A stretch of 64,000 nt of DNA, from the NCBI GenBank assembly GCA_002351725.1, contig DEHD01000034.1:62001-126000 (forward strand). Reading direction: 5' to 3'. Every line of letters begins with the position of its first letter. Positions within the stretch are counted from its first letter, which is position 1. The notes below the pieces were generated by a model, which was not told the DNA's origin, did no database searches, and saw only the letters and a program-made list of their open reading frames with translations. Positions 43,163 to 52,394 of this stretch are shown one piece after another. This stretch comes from Prevotella sp. UBA2809 (GTDB taxonomy: Bacteria > Bacteroidota > Bacteroidia > Bacteroidales > Bacteroidaceae). The position numbers and the translations under genes were made by a program.

Positions 43163-45067
43163 TTAATCGTGGAAGATTAAAGCCGATTGCGAATCAACAA
43201 CGGTCTTGGTGCCTTTGATGGTGCCGAGGCCGTTTTCGTTTATGTTACCATCACAGCATACCACTGTATAACTGCCGTCAGGTATTGAAAATTCTATAGG
43301 CTCCTTGTTTGCATTAAGTACTACAAAAATGTTGCGCCAGTCATCTCTGCCTGCATAGTTTTTCAAACGGAAGGCAACTACTCCTTCTGGAGTATCGATA
43401 AATTCCAGATGCTTGCGTACCAAGTCGGCGTTAGCAAGACGGAAAGCAGGATGTTTTTTTCGCAGTTGAATAAGATTCTTGTAGTAGTTGAATACCTGTG
43501 GATACTTCTTAAGATTATCCCATGGAAGTTGGTTAATGCTGTCGGGCGATTCAAAGCTGTTGTGTACACCTTTCTTGTCGCGCAGCAACTCCTCACCACT
43601 AAGCATAAATGGCACGCCTTGTGAGGTGAATACTGCTGTCTGTGCCAGCATATCAAGCTTTATAAGCTCTTCGGTAGTGATACCTGGTATGCTGGATTGC
43701 AGACGGTCAACCAAGCACATGTCATCGTGACAGCTTACGTAGCTTATCATCTGTGTAGGTTCTATAGCCCACGGCTTCTGACTATAATTAACCTTCGTCA
43801 TATCAATCTGTGGATGCTGGATAGCTCCAACGATACCAAACTTCAAACTCTCCTTGTTGTCAGCCAAACCTGCTAAAAATGCAGGTTTAGTGTCATCGCT
43901 GAACGGGCCGCGGAGTGCATCGCGAATCTCATCACTGAATGCAGCTATAGTTGGCATCTGTGGGATGTTGGCCTTCATACCAAGTTGCTCGTTGGGGATA
44001 GCGCATGAGCCAGCACTCCATCCTTCACCGTATATAAACAGACTTGGATCGATAGCGTCAACAGCCTTGCGTATCTCGTTCATTGTCTGGATATCGTGAA
44101 CACCCATAAGGTCAAATCGGAATCCATCGATGTGATATTCGTTAATCCAATACTTAACGCTTTCAATCATAAACTTGCGCATCATCGGCTTTTCGGATGC
44201 AGTCTCATTGCCGCATCCACTGCCGTTGCTGTACTGACCGTCGGCTGTCTTGCGATAGAAATAGTCGGGATAGGTGCGCTGGAAGTTGGAGTGCTCGATG
44301 TCGTAGGTGTGATTATACACCACGTCGAGAATCACACGGATGCCAGCCTTGTGCAGCGCCTGTACCATCTGCTTGAACTCGCGGATGCGTACCTCAGGTT
44401 TGTAAGGATCGGTGGAATAGCCACCCTCGGGCACATTGTAGTTCACAGGATCGTAGCCCCAGTTGTACTTGTTGTCGCTTAGTCGTGTCTCATCCACCGA
44501 ACCATAGTCGTAGCTGGGCAGGATATGCACAGCGTTGATGCCTAATGACTTCAGGTGGTCGATAGCCCAAGGCTCTGTCAAAGCCATGAACTTGCCTGGA
44601 TATTGGGCATTCTGACGATGGATAGAGAAGTCGCGATGGTGCATCTCGTAGATAATCAGATCGGCTGGCGACTTGACGACAGGACGCTCATCGCAGCACC
44701 AATGGGCAGGATTGGTCTTCTTCATATCAATGATGGCGCCACGCTTACCGTTGGCACCTACGGCTTTTGCGAAAACTCCAGGGCACTCACCTTTGCCCAT
44801 GTCAAAGGTATAGAACTTACCCATCAGGTCGCCCTTGATGGTAGCAGTCCAGCACTCGTTGCTAGTCTTCTGCATCTTCACGCTCTTGATAGCTTTGCCT
44901 CCCAGACCATCTTTGTAGATGCGGACAGTAATCTGTTTAGCGTTGTTAGGTGCAAACAACTGGAACTTGGTCTCTTGAGGTGCATAGCTCACCTCTTTAA
45001 ACGTCTGTGCTACTACCTGATGGGGTAGTAGCATAGACAACAATCCTGCGAATATTAATTTCTTCAT
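43163..45067 (-). CDS. pulA: Secreted type I pullulanase (GH13)
   Basis: A 634-residue GH13 enzyme that hydrolyses alpha-1,6 branches of pullulan, amylopectin or glycogen-derived dextrins. It has a signal peptide (ending ...HQVVAQ), an N-terminal CBM48/E-set domain (about residues 25-125), and the catalytic barrel with the type I pullulanase marker YNWGYDP, region I DVVYNHT, region II GFRFDLMG (nucleophile Asp), region III YGEGW (acid/base Glu) and region IV VSCHDD. It is the last gene of the minus-strand operon malQ-susB-pulA, 8 bp after susB. No sus transporter genes are adjacent. Confidence 0.9.
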   Translation of the reverse strand: MKKLIFAGLLSMLLPHQVVAQTFKEVSYAPQETKFQLFAPNNAKQITVRIYKDGLGGKAIKSVKMQKTSNECWTATIKGDLMGKFYTFDMGKGECPGVFAKAVGANGKRGAIIDMKKTNPAHWCCDERPVVKSPADLIIYEMHHRDFSIHRQNAQYPGKFMALTEPWAIDHLKSLGINAVHILPSYDYGSVDETRLSDNKYNWGYDPVNYNVPEGGYSTDPYKPEVRIREFKQMVQALHKAGIRVILDVVYNHTYDIEHSNFQRTYPDYFYRKTADGQYSNGSGCGNETASEKPMMRKFMIESVKYWINEYHIDGFRFDLMGVHDIQTMNEIRKAVDAIDPSLFIYGEGWSAGSCAIPNEQLGMKANIPQMPTIAAFSDEIRDALRGPFSDDTKPAFLAGLADNKESLKFGIVGAIQHPQIDMTKVNYSQKPWAIEPTQMISYVSCHDDMCLVDRLQSSIPGITTEELIKLDMLAQTAVFTSQGVPFMLSGEELLRDKKGVHNSFESPDSINQLPWDNLKKYPQVFNYYKNLIQLRKKHPAFRLANADLVRKHLEFIDTPEGVVAFRLKNYAGRDDWRNIFVVLNANKEPIEFSIPDGSYTVVCCDGNINENGLGTIKGTKTVVDSQSALIFHD

Positions 45068-45075
45068 TCGTATGG

Positions 45076-47292
45076 TTATTTAGCTATAATCGATACAGCA
45101 AATCCGCCTCCAGGGGCTTCGTTAATCTTCAGTACGTCGCCTTGTTTTACCACACGCTTGGTGATAGTGAAGGCCTTAGGATTTTTCTCATAGTGAGCAT
45201 CTTTTGCATCAGCATAGATGGTACAATCGTACTTCTTACCCTTATCAAGGAAATCGAGCTTGATAGTGGTCTTGTGTCCGTTCTCGTCGCATTTTCCACC
45301 TACGAACCAGTTGTCGGTCCCCTTTGCCTTACGAGCTACAGTGATGTAATCGGCAGGCTCGGCTTCGAGATACTTTGAGTCGTCCCAGTCGCAAGCAACG
45401 TCGCGGATGAACTGGAATGCAGGAGCCAGATCAGCGCGCTCGTAGTTCTCGGGCAGGTCGGCTGCCATCTGCAGCGGCGAGTACATTGTGAGATAAAGGG
45501 CCAGCTGACCGCAGATTGTGGTACGAACCCAAGATGTGTTCTTGCTCCATGTTGAGAGCTGAGTCTCGAAGATGCCAGGAGTGTAGTCCATCGGACCGCC
45601 CTGTAGACGAGTGAATGGCAGAATACATGTATGGTCAGGACGATTGCCGCCGAATGCCTCGTATTCAGTTCCTCGAGCAGATTCTCCACCAACCAGATTT
45701 GGATAGGTGCGGCAAAGTCCTGTAGGACGTGTGGCCTCGTGCGAGTTTACCATAATATGGTGCTTAGCGGCCTCCTTGATAACATACAGATAGTGATTGT
45801 TCATCGACTGCGAGTAGTGGTGATCGCCGCGTGGGATGATATCACCTACGTAACCAGTCTTCACTGCGTCGTATCCGTATTTATTCATCAGATCGTAAGC
45901 TTCTTTTATGTGACGCTCGTAGTTCTGGGTAGAGCTTGATGTCTCATGGTGCATAAGGATCTTCACACCCTTTGAGTGAGCATAGTCGTTAAGCATTTTG
46001 ATATCGAAGTCGGGGTATGGAGTCACAAAGTCGAATACGTCGCGCTTCCACATGTTGGCCCAATCTTCCCAACCTACGTTCCATCCCTCAACCAATACTT
46101 CGTCGAGTCCGTTCTTGGCAGCAAAGTCGATGTAGCGCTTTACAGTCTCGTTGTTAGCACAATGAGTCCCGTTGGGTTTAACCTTTGTCCAGTCGATATT
46201 GTCGAGTTGGATGCTTGGGAAATCGTTAGTGTAGTGCCAATTGCCTCGACCAACAATCATTTCCCACCACACACCACAATATTTTGTGGGATGAATCCAC
46301 GATGTATCTTCAATCTTACAAGGCTCGTTCAGGTTAAGAATCAGGTTGCTTGAAAGCATGTCGCGAGCATCATCTGATACCATTACTGTACGCCATGGTG
46401 TGGTGCAGGGTGTTTGCATGCAACCCTTCAGTCCGGTAGCATCTGGAGTAAGATGACTTACAAATGTGAATGGCTGTGGCAGAGGATACTTAGATGCAGT
46501 AGGATTTGGAGTATATGCATTACTACCACCACCAAGCTTAGTTGTAAGTGCCTTTGTTGCTGCATCAACCAACTCAAGGTGCATTGTGGCATAATCAAGA
46601 CATGCTGCCTCGTGAATGTTTATGTATAGGCCGTCGTTACTCTTCATCTGAAGTGATGTCTGAACACCTGTTGGTGAGAATACGGCTACCGATGAGTTGT
46701 CCCAATTAACAGCAGTTTTCATCTTCTCACGAATCTCCGAGAGTTTGCATTCCTGAGTTTCCTGCTCCTGAGTGTCGTAGTCGCCTGGCAGCCACCATGC
46801 AGTATGGTCGCCTGCCATAGCAAACTCAGTATGCTCCTCTTTTATCAGGAAGTAGTTCAGGTTTTGCTGCTGTGGGAACTCGTAGCGCAGTCCGATACCA
46901 TCATCATACACACGGAAACGGATAATAATCTCTCTACGCTGCTTTTGCTGAAGTGTAACAGCCAACTCGTTGTAGTGGTTACGAATGTTCTTTGTCTCGC
47001 CCCATACTGGCTGCCAGGTCTCGTCGAACTCGCTCAACTTTTCGTCTTTAATACTGAACCCGTCCATCAGGTCGGTCTCGTTTAGTCCGGCTGAGGCGTG
47101 TTTGTCTTTGGCTAGTTCCAGTCCCAGAAACGATGGCTTTACAACAGCGCGACCTTTGTAACTCATCTCGTATACGGGACGGCCTGTTTGGTCTACTGAG
47201 AATTTTAGCTCGATATTGCCGTTAGGCGATTTTACGTTGCCGGCGATGGCCATCAGTGGCAGCAAGGCCAGCGATAAGAATAACTTTTTCAT
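45076..47292 (-). CDS. susB: GH97 alpha-glucosidase, SusB-like
   Basis: A 738-residue secreted GH97 enzyme that releases glucose from malto-oligosaccharides in the periplasm. After the signal peptide (ending ...MAIAG) the N-terminal beta-sandwich begins VKSPNGNIELKFSVD. The barrel holds ILMHHETSSS, MVNSHEATRPTG and GGESARGTEYEA, which contain the glutamates needed by inverting SusB-type enzymes, so it is more likely an alpha-glucosidase than a retaining GH97 alpha-galactosidase. It is 4 bp after malQ and 8 bp before pulA on the same strand. Confidence 0.9.
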   Translation of the reverse strand: MKKLFLSLALLPLMAIAGNVKSPNGNIELKFSVDQTGRPVYEMSYKGRAVVKPSFLGLELAKDKHASAGLNETDLMDGFSIKDEKLSEFDETWQPVWGETKNIRNHYNELAVTLQQKQRREIIIRFRVYDDGIGLRYEFPQQQNLNYFLIKEEHTEFAMAGDHTAWWLPGDYDTQEQETQECKLSEIREKMKTAVNWDNSSVAVFSPTGVQTSLQMKSNDGLYINIHEAACLDYATMHLELVDAATKALTTKLGGGSNAYTPNPTASKYPLPQPFTFVSHLTPDATGLKGCMQTPCTTPWRTVMVSDDARDMLSSNLILNLNEPCKIEDTSWIHPTKYCGVWWEMIVGRGNWHYTNDFPSIQLDNIDWTKVKPNGTHCANNETVKRYIDFAAKNGLDEVLVEGWNVGWEDWANMWKRDVFDFVTPYPDFDIKMLNDYAHSKGVKILMHHETSSSTQNYERHIKEAYDLMNKYGYDAVKTGYVGDIIPRGDHHYSQSMNNHYLYVIKEAAKHHIMVNSHEATRPTGLCRTYPNLVGGESARGTEYEAFGGNRPDHTCILPFTRLQGGPMDYTPGIFETQLSTWSKNTSWVRTTICGQLALYLTMYSPLQMAADLPENYERADLAPAFQFIRDVACDWDDSKYLEAEPADYITVARKAKGTDNWFVGGKCDENGHKTTIKLDFLDKGKKYDCTIYADAKDAHYEKNPKAFTITKRVVKQGDVLKINEAPGGGFAVSIIAK

Positions 47293-47296
47293 TTTA

Positions 47297-49990
47297 TTAT
47301 TTTCTTCCGCTTTGAATAATTAATGTGCTGATTTCTTCGTTGAAACTATCGGCCTGCAGCAACTGTTCAATGTTCATATGCATGCGATAGCGCCAATAGT
47401 GTCGTGGGTTGGCTGGGATGTTGATACGCTCGGCGTTCTGATCGGGCAGTCTCAACTTTTCGTCAATACTAAGCCAGTCCTGAAGCGACAGCAGACAGAG
47501 CATAGATGGCGATGTGAGATGACGGCTCACGATGTCCTTTGCCAACCATCCTGGCAGTGGATGAGGTGCAGCTCCGCCACGTCGCAGCGAAGTGTTGTAG
47601 TATGTCTGTGTCTGCTCTTCGTCTTCGTCCCACCACTGGCGAAGGGTCGACATATCGTGTGTAGATATTGTGTCGACAGAGCGATATGGATTGTGCGACA
47701 ACTTGCCAAAGCGTGTTGTAGGATCCTTTGGCATAGACTGGATTTCCAGACTCAGTATGCGCAATTCGTTCATCACCCAGGGTACACAATCTGGTACCAT
47801 ACCTAGGTCTTCGGCACATACAAGCATGCGGGTGGCCTGAGTAAGACGAGGCAGTTTCTTCATAGCCTCGGTATACCAGAACTGGTTGTTACGACGATAG
47901 AAATAGTCGTTGTACAATCGATTGAACACGGCCTTGTCATTGTCCCAAAGTGCCTCGTAAATAAAGTCGTTCTGCACGCCTATTCTTGGGTGGAACTTAT
48001 CATTGTTCTTGCGATCGCGTACGAATAGTACGTCGCTGATAAGGGCGTACAGTCCGTCGCGCAGATTTTCGAGCTCAGTAGTGTCGCTTGTCTTGCCAGC
48101 TTCAGCCTTATACCAAGTCTCCACCTTGCGTTGTGTGTCGAACTCGGGCTTCATCTGCCAGATATCGTCGTGGGCATGGTCAAGGAATGTTTCCTTAACG
48201 TACTGTGCTTTCTCTCCGAATATGCGATCCAGAGTCCAGTCGGCGATGAATGGCTTAGTGAAAAGTTCTTCCTGGAAATGCAGTCCGTAAGCCTCAATCT
48301 CCTCGCGGGTCATACCCAGCGATGGCGAGAATTGGCCCAGCAGTCCGTGTACGGCATCGATAGGAATCTCCCAGATGCGGAAGAAACCAAGCACGTGGTC
48401 AATGCGGTAAGCATCGAAGTATTCCGACATCTTGCGGAAACGGCGAACCCACCATGAGCAACCATCTTCAAGCATAGCATCCCAGTTGTATGTTGGGAAT
48501 CCCCAGTTCTGTCCGTTAGCCGAGAAAGCATCGGGTGGGGCACCTGCCTGTCCGTTCAGGTTGAAGTACTTAGGCTCAACCCATGCCTCAACACCGTCGC
48601 GACTTATGCCGATGGGGATGTCGCCCTTAAGTACTACACGCTTCTTGCGGGCATACTCATGTGCAGCATGCATCTGCTTGTCGAGGTTGAACTGTACAAA
48701 GTACCAGAATGCCACCTCTTTATATAATTTTGTGGTGGTCTTAGTCATTGCCTCGCGCTCGCTTTCTGGCAGAGTGTGATGGTCGGGCCAGTCTTGGAAA
48801 GTGGCTGTGCCGTATAGGTCGCGATAGTGGCAGAATGCTGCGTAAGGTACCAGCCACTCCTTGTTTTGCTCAAAGAACTGCTTGTACTCAGCCGTCTTCA
48901 TCATCTTACTGCCCTCCTGGGCGTAGATGGCGCGCAGATAGTCCATCTTAGTGTTGTTCACGCGCTCGTAGTCTATCTGTGGCAGGGCGTTCAGTGTTTC
49001 GCGCAGAGCCTCAAACTCCTTACGCAGTTTCTCGTCCTTGAGTTGTGGCAACTGGCGGAAGTCGGTATACTGAGGGTGCAAAGCATAGATGCTTATAGAG
49101 TTATAAGGATACGAGTCCTGCCATGTGTGGGTGATGTTGGTATCGTTTATAGGCAATACCTGCAGCACACGCTGTTTGGTCTTGTCGCACCAGTCAATCA
49201 TCAACTTTAGGTCGCCGAAGTCGCCCACGCCAAAGCTACCCTCGCTGCGAAGCGAGAAGATAGGGATAACTGTACCTGCGCCCTTCCAAGGATATACAGG
49301 GAAGTAAGCCTGCGACAGCTCGTAAACCACAACTTCGCCATCGTCTATCTTTGGCAGCTCTACAGTACGGTTCATACCGTTCTCCCACAATGGTGTATGA
49401 TCTGTCTCCTCGTCGAGGGCCACAAACTTGAACTCGAGTGTATGTGGAAGCTTGTCGGCATCCAGACTGATTACCCACTCGTTGTTCTCGTGTTCTACCA
49501 TGCTTATGGCGCGTATTGCCTCCCAATCGCCCAGCGTGTCGCCTTCACCTATTATGGCAAGACGCTCATTGTTACGCAACTGTGGTGCGCGTACTTTCAG
49601 TCTTACAGTTTTGCCGTAAGGGGTTTGTTCGCTCATGTTCTGTTTGCGGGCGGCTATACACTCGGTAAATGCGGTAGAGTACATATATGAATCCTCGGGG
49701 ATATCAATCCAGTGGTCATAGACTGTGTACTTGGCACCTTTTGCGGCAGCAAACTCCAGTCGGTGAGGAATAACCAACCACTCGTGTCGTGCCTCATGGT
49801 CACCGCGCATTACAGTGTAATAATAGTCGATGTGGGCGCTGGTCTTCACCGCCTTACTAATCTCGCACATCCAGTGCAACCCGTCAAGGGTTCCCATCTT
49901 GTGCTGTTCTGTTTTGCCATCCGTTAGGATGTTAAGTGCCAGTTCTTCTCCGAAGGTTGTCTGGTACTCAAGGTTGAAATTGATCTTCAT
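47297..49990 (-). CDS. malQ: 4-alpha-glucanotransferase (GH77) with N-terminal starch-binding domains
   Basis: An 897-residue amylomaltase-type enzyme that transfers alpha-1,4-glucan chains between malto-oligosaccharides. It has no signal peptide, so it acts in the cytoplasm, unlike the two enzymes encoded after it. Two CBM20-like domains occupy about residues 1-250 (for example EGDTLGDWEAIRAISM), then the GH77 barrel with EGSFGVGDFGDLK, the nucleophile region FDAYRIDHVLGFFRIWEIP, VCAEDLGMVPDCV and STHDMSTLRQWW. It is the first gene of the minus-strand operon, with a -7 box at 50016-50023. Confidence 0.92.
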   Translation of the reverse strand: MKINFNLEYQTTFGEELALNILTDGKTEQHKMGTLDGLHWMCEISKAVKTSAHIDYYYTVMRGDHEARHEWLVIPHRLEFAAAKGAKYTVYDHWIDIPEDSYMYSTAFTECIAARKQNMSEQTPYGKTVRLKVRAPQLRNNERLAIIGEGDTLGDWEAIRAISMVEHENNEWVISLDADKLPHTLEFKFVALDEETDHTPLWENGMNRTVELPKIDDGEVVVYELSQAYFPVYPWKGAGTVIPIFSLRSEGSFGVGDFGDLKLMIDWCDKTKQRVLQVLPINDTNITHTWQDSYPYNSISIYALHPQYTDFRQLPQLKDEKLRKEFEALRETLNALPQIDYERVNNTKMDYLRAIYAQEGSKMMKTAEYKQFFEQNKEWLVPYAAFCHYRDLYGTATFQDWPDHHTLPESEREAMTKTTTKLYKEVAFWYFVQFNLDKQMHAAHEYARKKRVVLKGDIPIGISRDGVEAWVEPKYFNLNGQAGAPPDAFSANGQNWGFPTYNWDAMLEDGCSWWVRRFRKMSEYFDAYRIDHVLGFFRIWEIPIDAVHGLLGQFSPSLGMTREEIEAYGLHFQEELFTKPFIADWTLDRIFGEKAQYVKETFLDHAHDDIWQMKPEFDTQRKVETWYKAEAGKTSDTTELENLRDGLYALISDVLFVRDRKNNDKFHPRIGVQNDFIYEALWDNDKAVFNRLYNDYFYRRNNQFWYTEAMKKLPRLTQATRMLVCAEDLGMVPDCVPWVMNELRILSLEIQSMPKDPTTRFGKLSHNPYRSVDTISTHDMSTLRQWWDEDEEQTQTYYNTSLRRGGAAPHPLPGWLAKDIVSRHLTSPSMLCLLSLQDWLSIDEKLRLPDQNAERINIPANPRHYWRYRMHMNIEQLLQADSFNEEISTLIIQSGRK

Positions 49991-50015
49991 ACCAATTGTC
50001 TTTAGTTATTTTTGG

Positions 50016-50023
50016 CAAAAGTA
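50016..50023 (-). promoter_or_regulatory. -7 box for the malQ-susB-pulA operon
   Basis: Read on the minus strand it is TACTTTTG (TAnnTTTG). Transcription would start near 50010, giving a leader of about 20 nt before the malQ ATG. No convincing -33 TTTG is at the usual distance. Confidence 0.5.
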
Positions 50024-50031
50024 CGAAAATA

Positions 50032-50056
50032 ACCCGTTCGGTGTCTCCAAACGGGT
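50032..50056 (-). terminator. Terminator after rnr
   Basis: On the minus strand ACCCGTT (50056-50050) pairs with AACGGGT (50038-50032) over an 11-nt loop, followed by a T-rich TATTTT run. It separates rnr from the malQ promoter. Confidence 0.55.
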
Positions 50057-50111
50057 CTGTATTTGATAGTTTGCTGATGCAAACGATTGCATTGTTGTCT
50101 ATCTCTCCTGA

Positions 50112-52310
50112 TTAATCCTCAGCTAAGGTAAAGTCCAACTGTTTGCGCTCTAGATTTGCACGGGCTACTTGTATGCGTATTGGGTCGCCAAGTTGGTATT
50201 TTGTATGGTGGCGACGCCCGATAATCATATAGTTCTTCTCGTCAAAGTCGTAGTAGTCGTTACCCAAGTCGCGTATAGGTATCATTCCCTCGCAGTGGGT
50301 CTCGTCTATCTGGGCGTAAATGCCGTAAGGTTGAATACCGCTGATATGTGCATCGTAGGTGTTTCCTATCTTGTCGGCCATAAACTCCACCATCTTGTAC
50401 TTTATCGAGTCGCGCTCTGCATTTTGGCTTATCTGCTCCATCTCACTGCAATGCTCGCAGAACTCCTCATACTTATCTTTGTTAGCCGAGCGGGCTCCAT
50501 CCTGATACTTGGTAAGCAAACGGTGAACCATCATGTCCGGATAACGGCGAATAGGCGAGGTGAAGTGAGTGTAATATTCGAATGCCAAACCATAGTGACC
50601 TATGTTATGAACACTGTACTTTGCCTTCATCATCGCTCTCAGAGCAACTGTCTCGATAGCGTTCTGCTCGCGAGTTCCCTCTGCTTGCGACATCAGGGTG
50701 TTAAGCGACTTTGTGATAGCTCCTTTGGTGCCTGCTGTCTTTACCTTATAACCGAACTTGGCAACAAACTCGCGCAGATTCTCCAATTTCTGTGGATCTG
50801 GTTGGTCGTGTATACGATATGGAAGCGTCTTTGCCTTAACACCCTTCTTTACCTTACCTATACTCTCAGCAACGGTCTTATTGGCCAGAAGCATAAACTC
50901 CTCAATCAGTTTATTGGCATCTTTTGATACCTTGAAGTATGCCTTTACTGGCTTACCTGTTTCGTCGATGTCAAAGTGTAACTCCTCGCGGTCAAACTTC
51001 ACACTTCCGTTCTTGAAACGGGCTGCACGCAGTTTCTTTGCTAAGGCATCAAGTGTTATCAGCTGTTCCGCATTCTCGCCCTTATATGGATTCTTCTTGG
51101 TTGCAGCTGGTGCAGGCTCACCTGTTCCGTCCTTTACGCCGTTGTCTTCAAGAATCTGTTGTACTTCTTCGTAAGCGTAGCGGCGGTCGCTCTTAATAAC
51201 GGTGTGAGCCAGATGCCAGTTCTTAATATTTGCCTCGTCGTCCATTTGGAAGATAACACTGTAACAAAGTTTCTCCTCATCAGGGCGCAGCGAGCAGATA
51301 AAGTTACAAAGTCGTTCTGGCAACATAGGAATGGTGCGGTCAACAAGATAGATACTTGTTGCTCGTGCGAAAGCTTCTTTGTCGATAGTAGAGCCCTCGC
51401 GTACATAATGCGATACATCAGCAATGTGTACACCAACCTCCCATAAGCCATTATCCATCTTGCGGATTGAGAGTGCATCGTCAAAGTCTTTAGCATCCTT
51501 GGGGTCGATGGTGCAAGTGAATACTCCACGGAAATCTTCTCTGCGTGCAATCTCCTCTGGCGTGATAGCTGCATCAATCTTCTCTGCTGCCTCTTCTACA
51601 TTCTTCGGATACTTATATGGCAGGTTGTACTGAGCCAGAATGGCGTGCATCTCGGCATTGTTCTCACCTGTCTTTCCGAGTATGTCTACAACCGATCCTA
51701 TAATGTTCTTATGCTCCTGGTCGGGCCACTGTATTACTTTTACAACTGCCTTATCATCAGTCTTTCCGCCCTTTAGCTTACGCTTAGGGATGATGATATC
51801 GTGCACAAAGGTCGAATCGGGAGTAACCAGGAATGCCATATCCTTTTCTACTCGTAGCTTACCCACTATCGTATCGTGGGCGCGCTTAACGATTTCGATA
51901 ACCATTGCCTCTTTGATGTGCTTGTCTCTGCGAGCCATGTACGATACCTTTACCTTATCGCCATCCATTGCCGACATTGAGTTACGCTCGGCAACAAACA
52001 CTGGTGTGCCGCCATCCTCAGGAATAAACGAGTTTCGTCCTGTTGCTTTACGATGGAATGTGCCTTCCTGCACCTGAGTCTTAAGATTCAGGCGATATGA
52101 GTTGTCGCTCACCTTTGATAGGAAGTCATCCCATGCCATCTCTTCCATAACGTCGATGGCAAGCATCTTAAGTGGGTGGGTATCTAGTTTTAGTACCTTG
52201 AATATCTGCTTAAATGTAAATGTCTCATTTGGATTATGCTGGAACAGGTTCTGCAGCAGTTCGCTCACCTGCTTCTTGCCCAGTCTCTTTCCACCTTTCT
52301 TCTTTCCCAT
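50112..52310 (-). CDS. rnr: Ribonuclease R
   Basis: A 732-residue 3'-5' exoribonuclease for structured RNA and mRNA/rRNA turnover. It begins with a winged-helix region (about residues 10-75), then cold-shock domains, the RNB catalytic domain with the metal-binding signature DPKDAKDFDDAL, HIADVSHYV and the late TSPIRRYPDMMVHR, and a C-terminal S1 domain (YDAHISGIQPYGIYAQI). ATG 52310 (MGKKKGGKRLGKK) was chosen; the frame is open up to 52379, but a minus-strand -7 box at 52346-52339 places the upstream ATG before the transcription start. The basic N-terminus and the short linker TGEPAPAATKKN inside the RNB domain are the only oddities. Confidence 0.93.
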   Translation of the reverse strand: MGKKKGGKRLGKKQVSELLQNLFQHNPNETFTFKQIFKVLKLDTHPLKMLAIDVMEEMAWDDFLSKVSDNSYRLNLKTQVQEGTFHRKATGRNSFIPEDGGTPVFVAERNSMSAMDGDKVKVSYMARRDKHIKEAMVIEIVKRAHDTIVGKLRVEKDMAFLVTPDSTFVHDIIIPKRKLKGGKTDDKAVVKVIQWPDQEHKNIIGSVVDILGKTGENNAEMHAILAQYNLPYKYPKNVEEAAEKIDAAITPEEIARREDFRGVFTCTIDPKDAKDFDDALSIRKMDNGLWEVGVHIADVSHYVREGSTIDKEAFARATSIYLVDRTIPMLPERLCNFICSLRPDEEKLCYSVIFQMDDEANIKNWHLAHTVIKSDRRYAYEEVQQILEDNGVKDGTGEPAPAATKKNPYKGENAEQLITLDALAKKLRAARFKNGSVKFDREELHFDIDETGKPVKAYFKVSKDANKLIEEFMLLANKTVAESIGKVKKGVKAKTLPYRIHDQPDPQKLENLREFVAKFGYKVKTAGTKGAITKSLNTLMSQAEGTREQNAIETVALRAMMKAKYSVHNIGHYGLAFEYYTHFTSPIRRYPDMMVHRLLTKYQDGARSANKDKYEEFCEHCSEMEQISQNAERDSIKYKMVEFMADKIGNTYDAHISGIQPYGIYAQIDETHCEGMIPIRDLGNDYYDFDEKNYMIIGRRHHTKYQLGDPIRIQVARANLERKQLDFTLAED

Positions 52311-52338
52311 AGAATTGTTGTTTTTTGAATTCTTTTTG

Positions 52339-52346
52339 CAAAGATA
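52339..52346 (-). promoter_or_regulatory. -7 box of rnr
   Basis: Minus strand TATCTTTG, with transcription expected near 52332, about 22 nt before the chosen rnr start at 52310. It faces away from the epimerase promoter, whose -7 box is only 22 bp off. Confidence 0.6.
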
Positions 52347-52368
52347 GTAAAAAATCAGATAATTGTTG

Positions 52369-52376
52369 TAACTTTG
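52369..52376 (+). promoter_or_regulatory. -7 box of the epimerase-PAP2 operon
   Basis: TAACTTTG followed by CACCC. The transcript would start near 52383, giving a leader of about 12 nt before ATG 52395. The position of its -33 element falls on the rnr -7 box. Confidence 0.6.
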
Positions 52377-52394
52377 CACCCAAATTTAACAAAG

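Noticed and set aside
40190..51130. Shared octapeptide GEPAPAAT in the CE1 esterase at 39082 and in RNase R
   Set aside because: Coding bases differ and both are linker regions; most likely chance.
52311..52379. Upstream in-frame start for rnr
   Set aside because: It lies upstream of the rnr -7 box (52339-52346), and the basic MGKKKGGK start is typical of the family.
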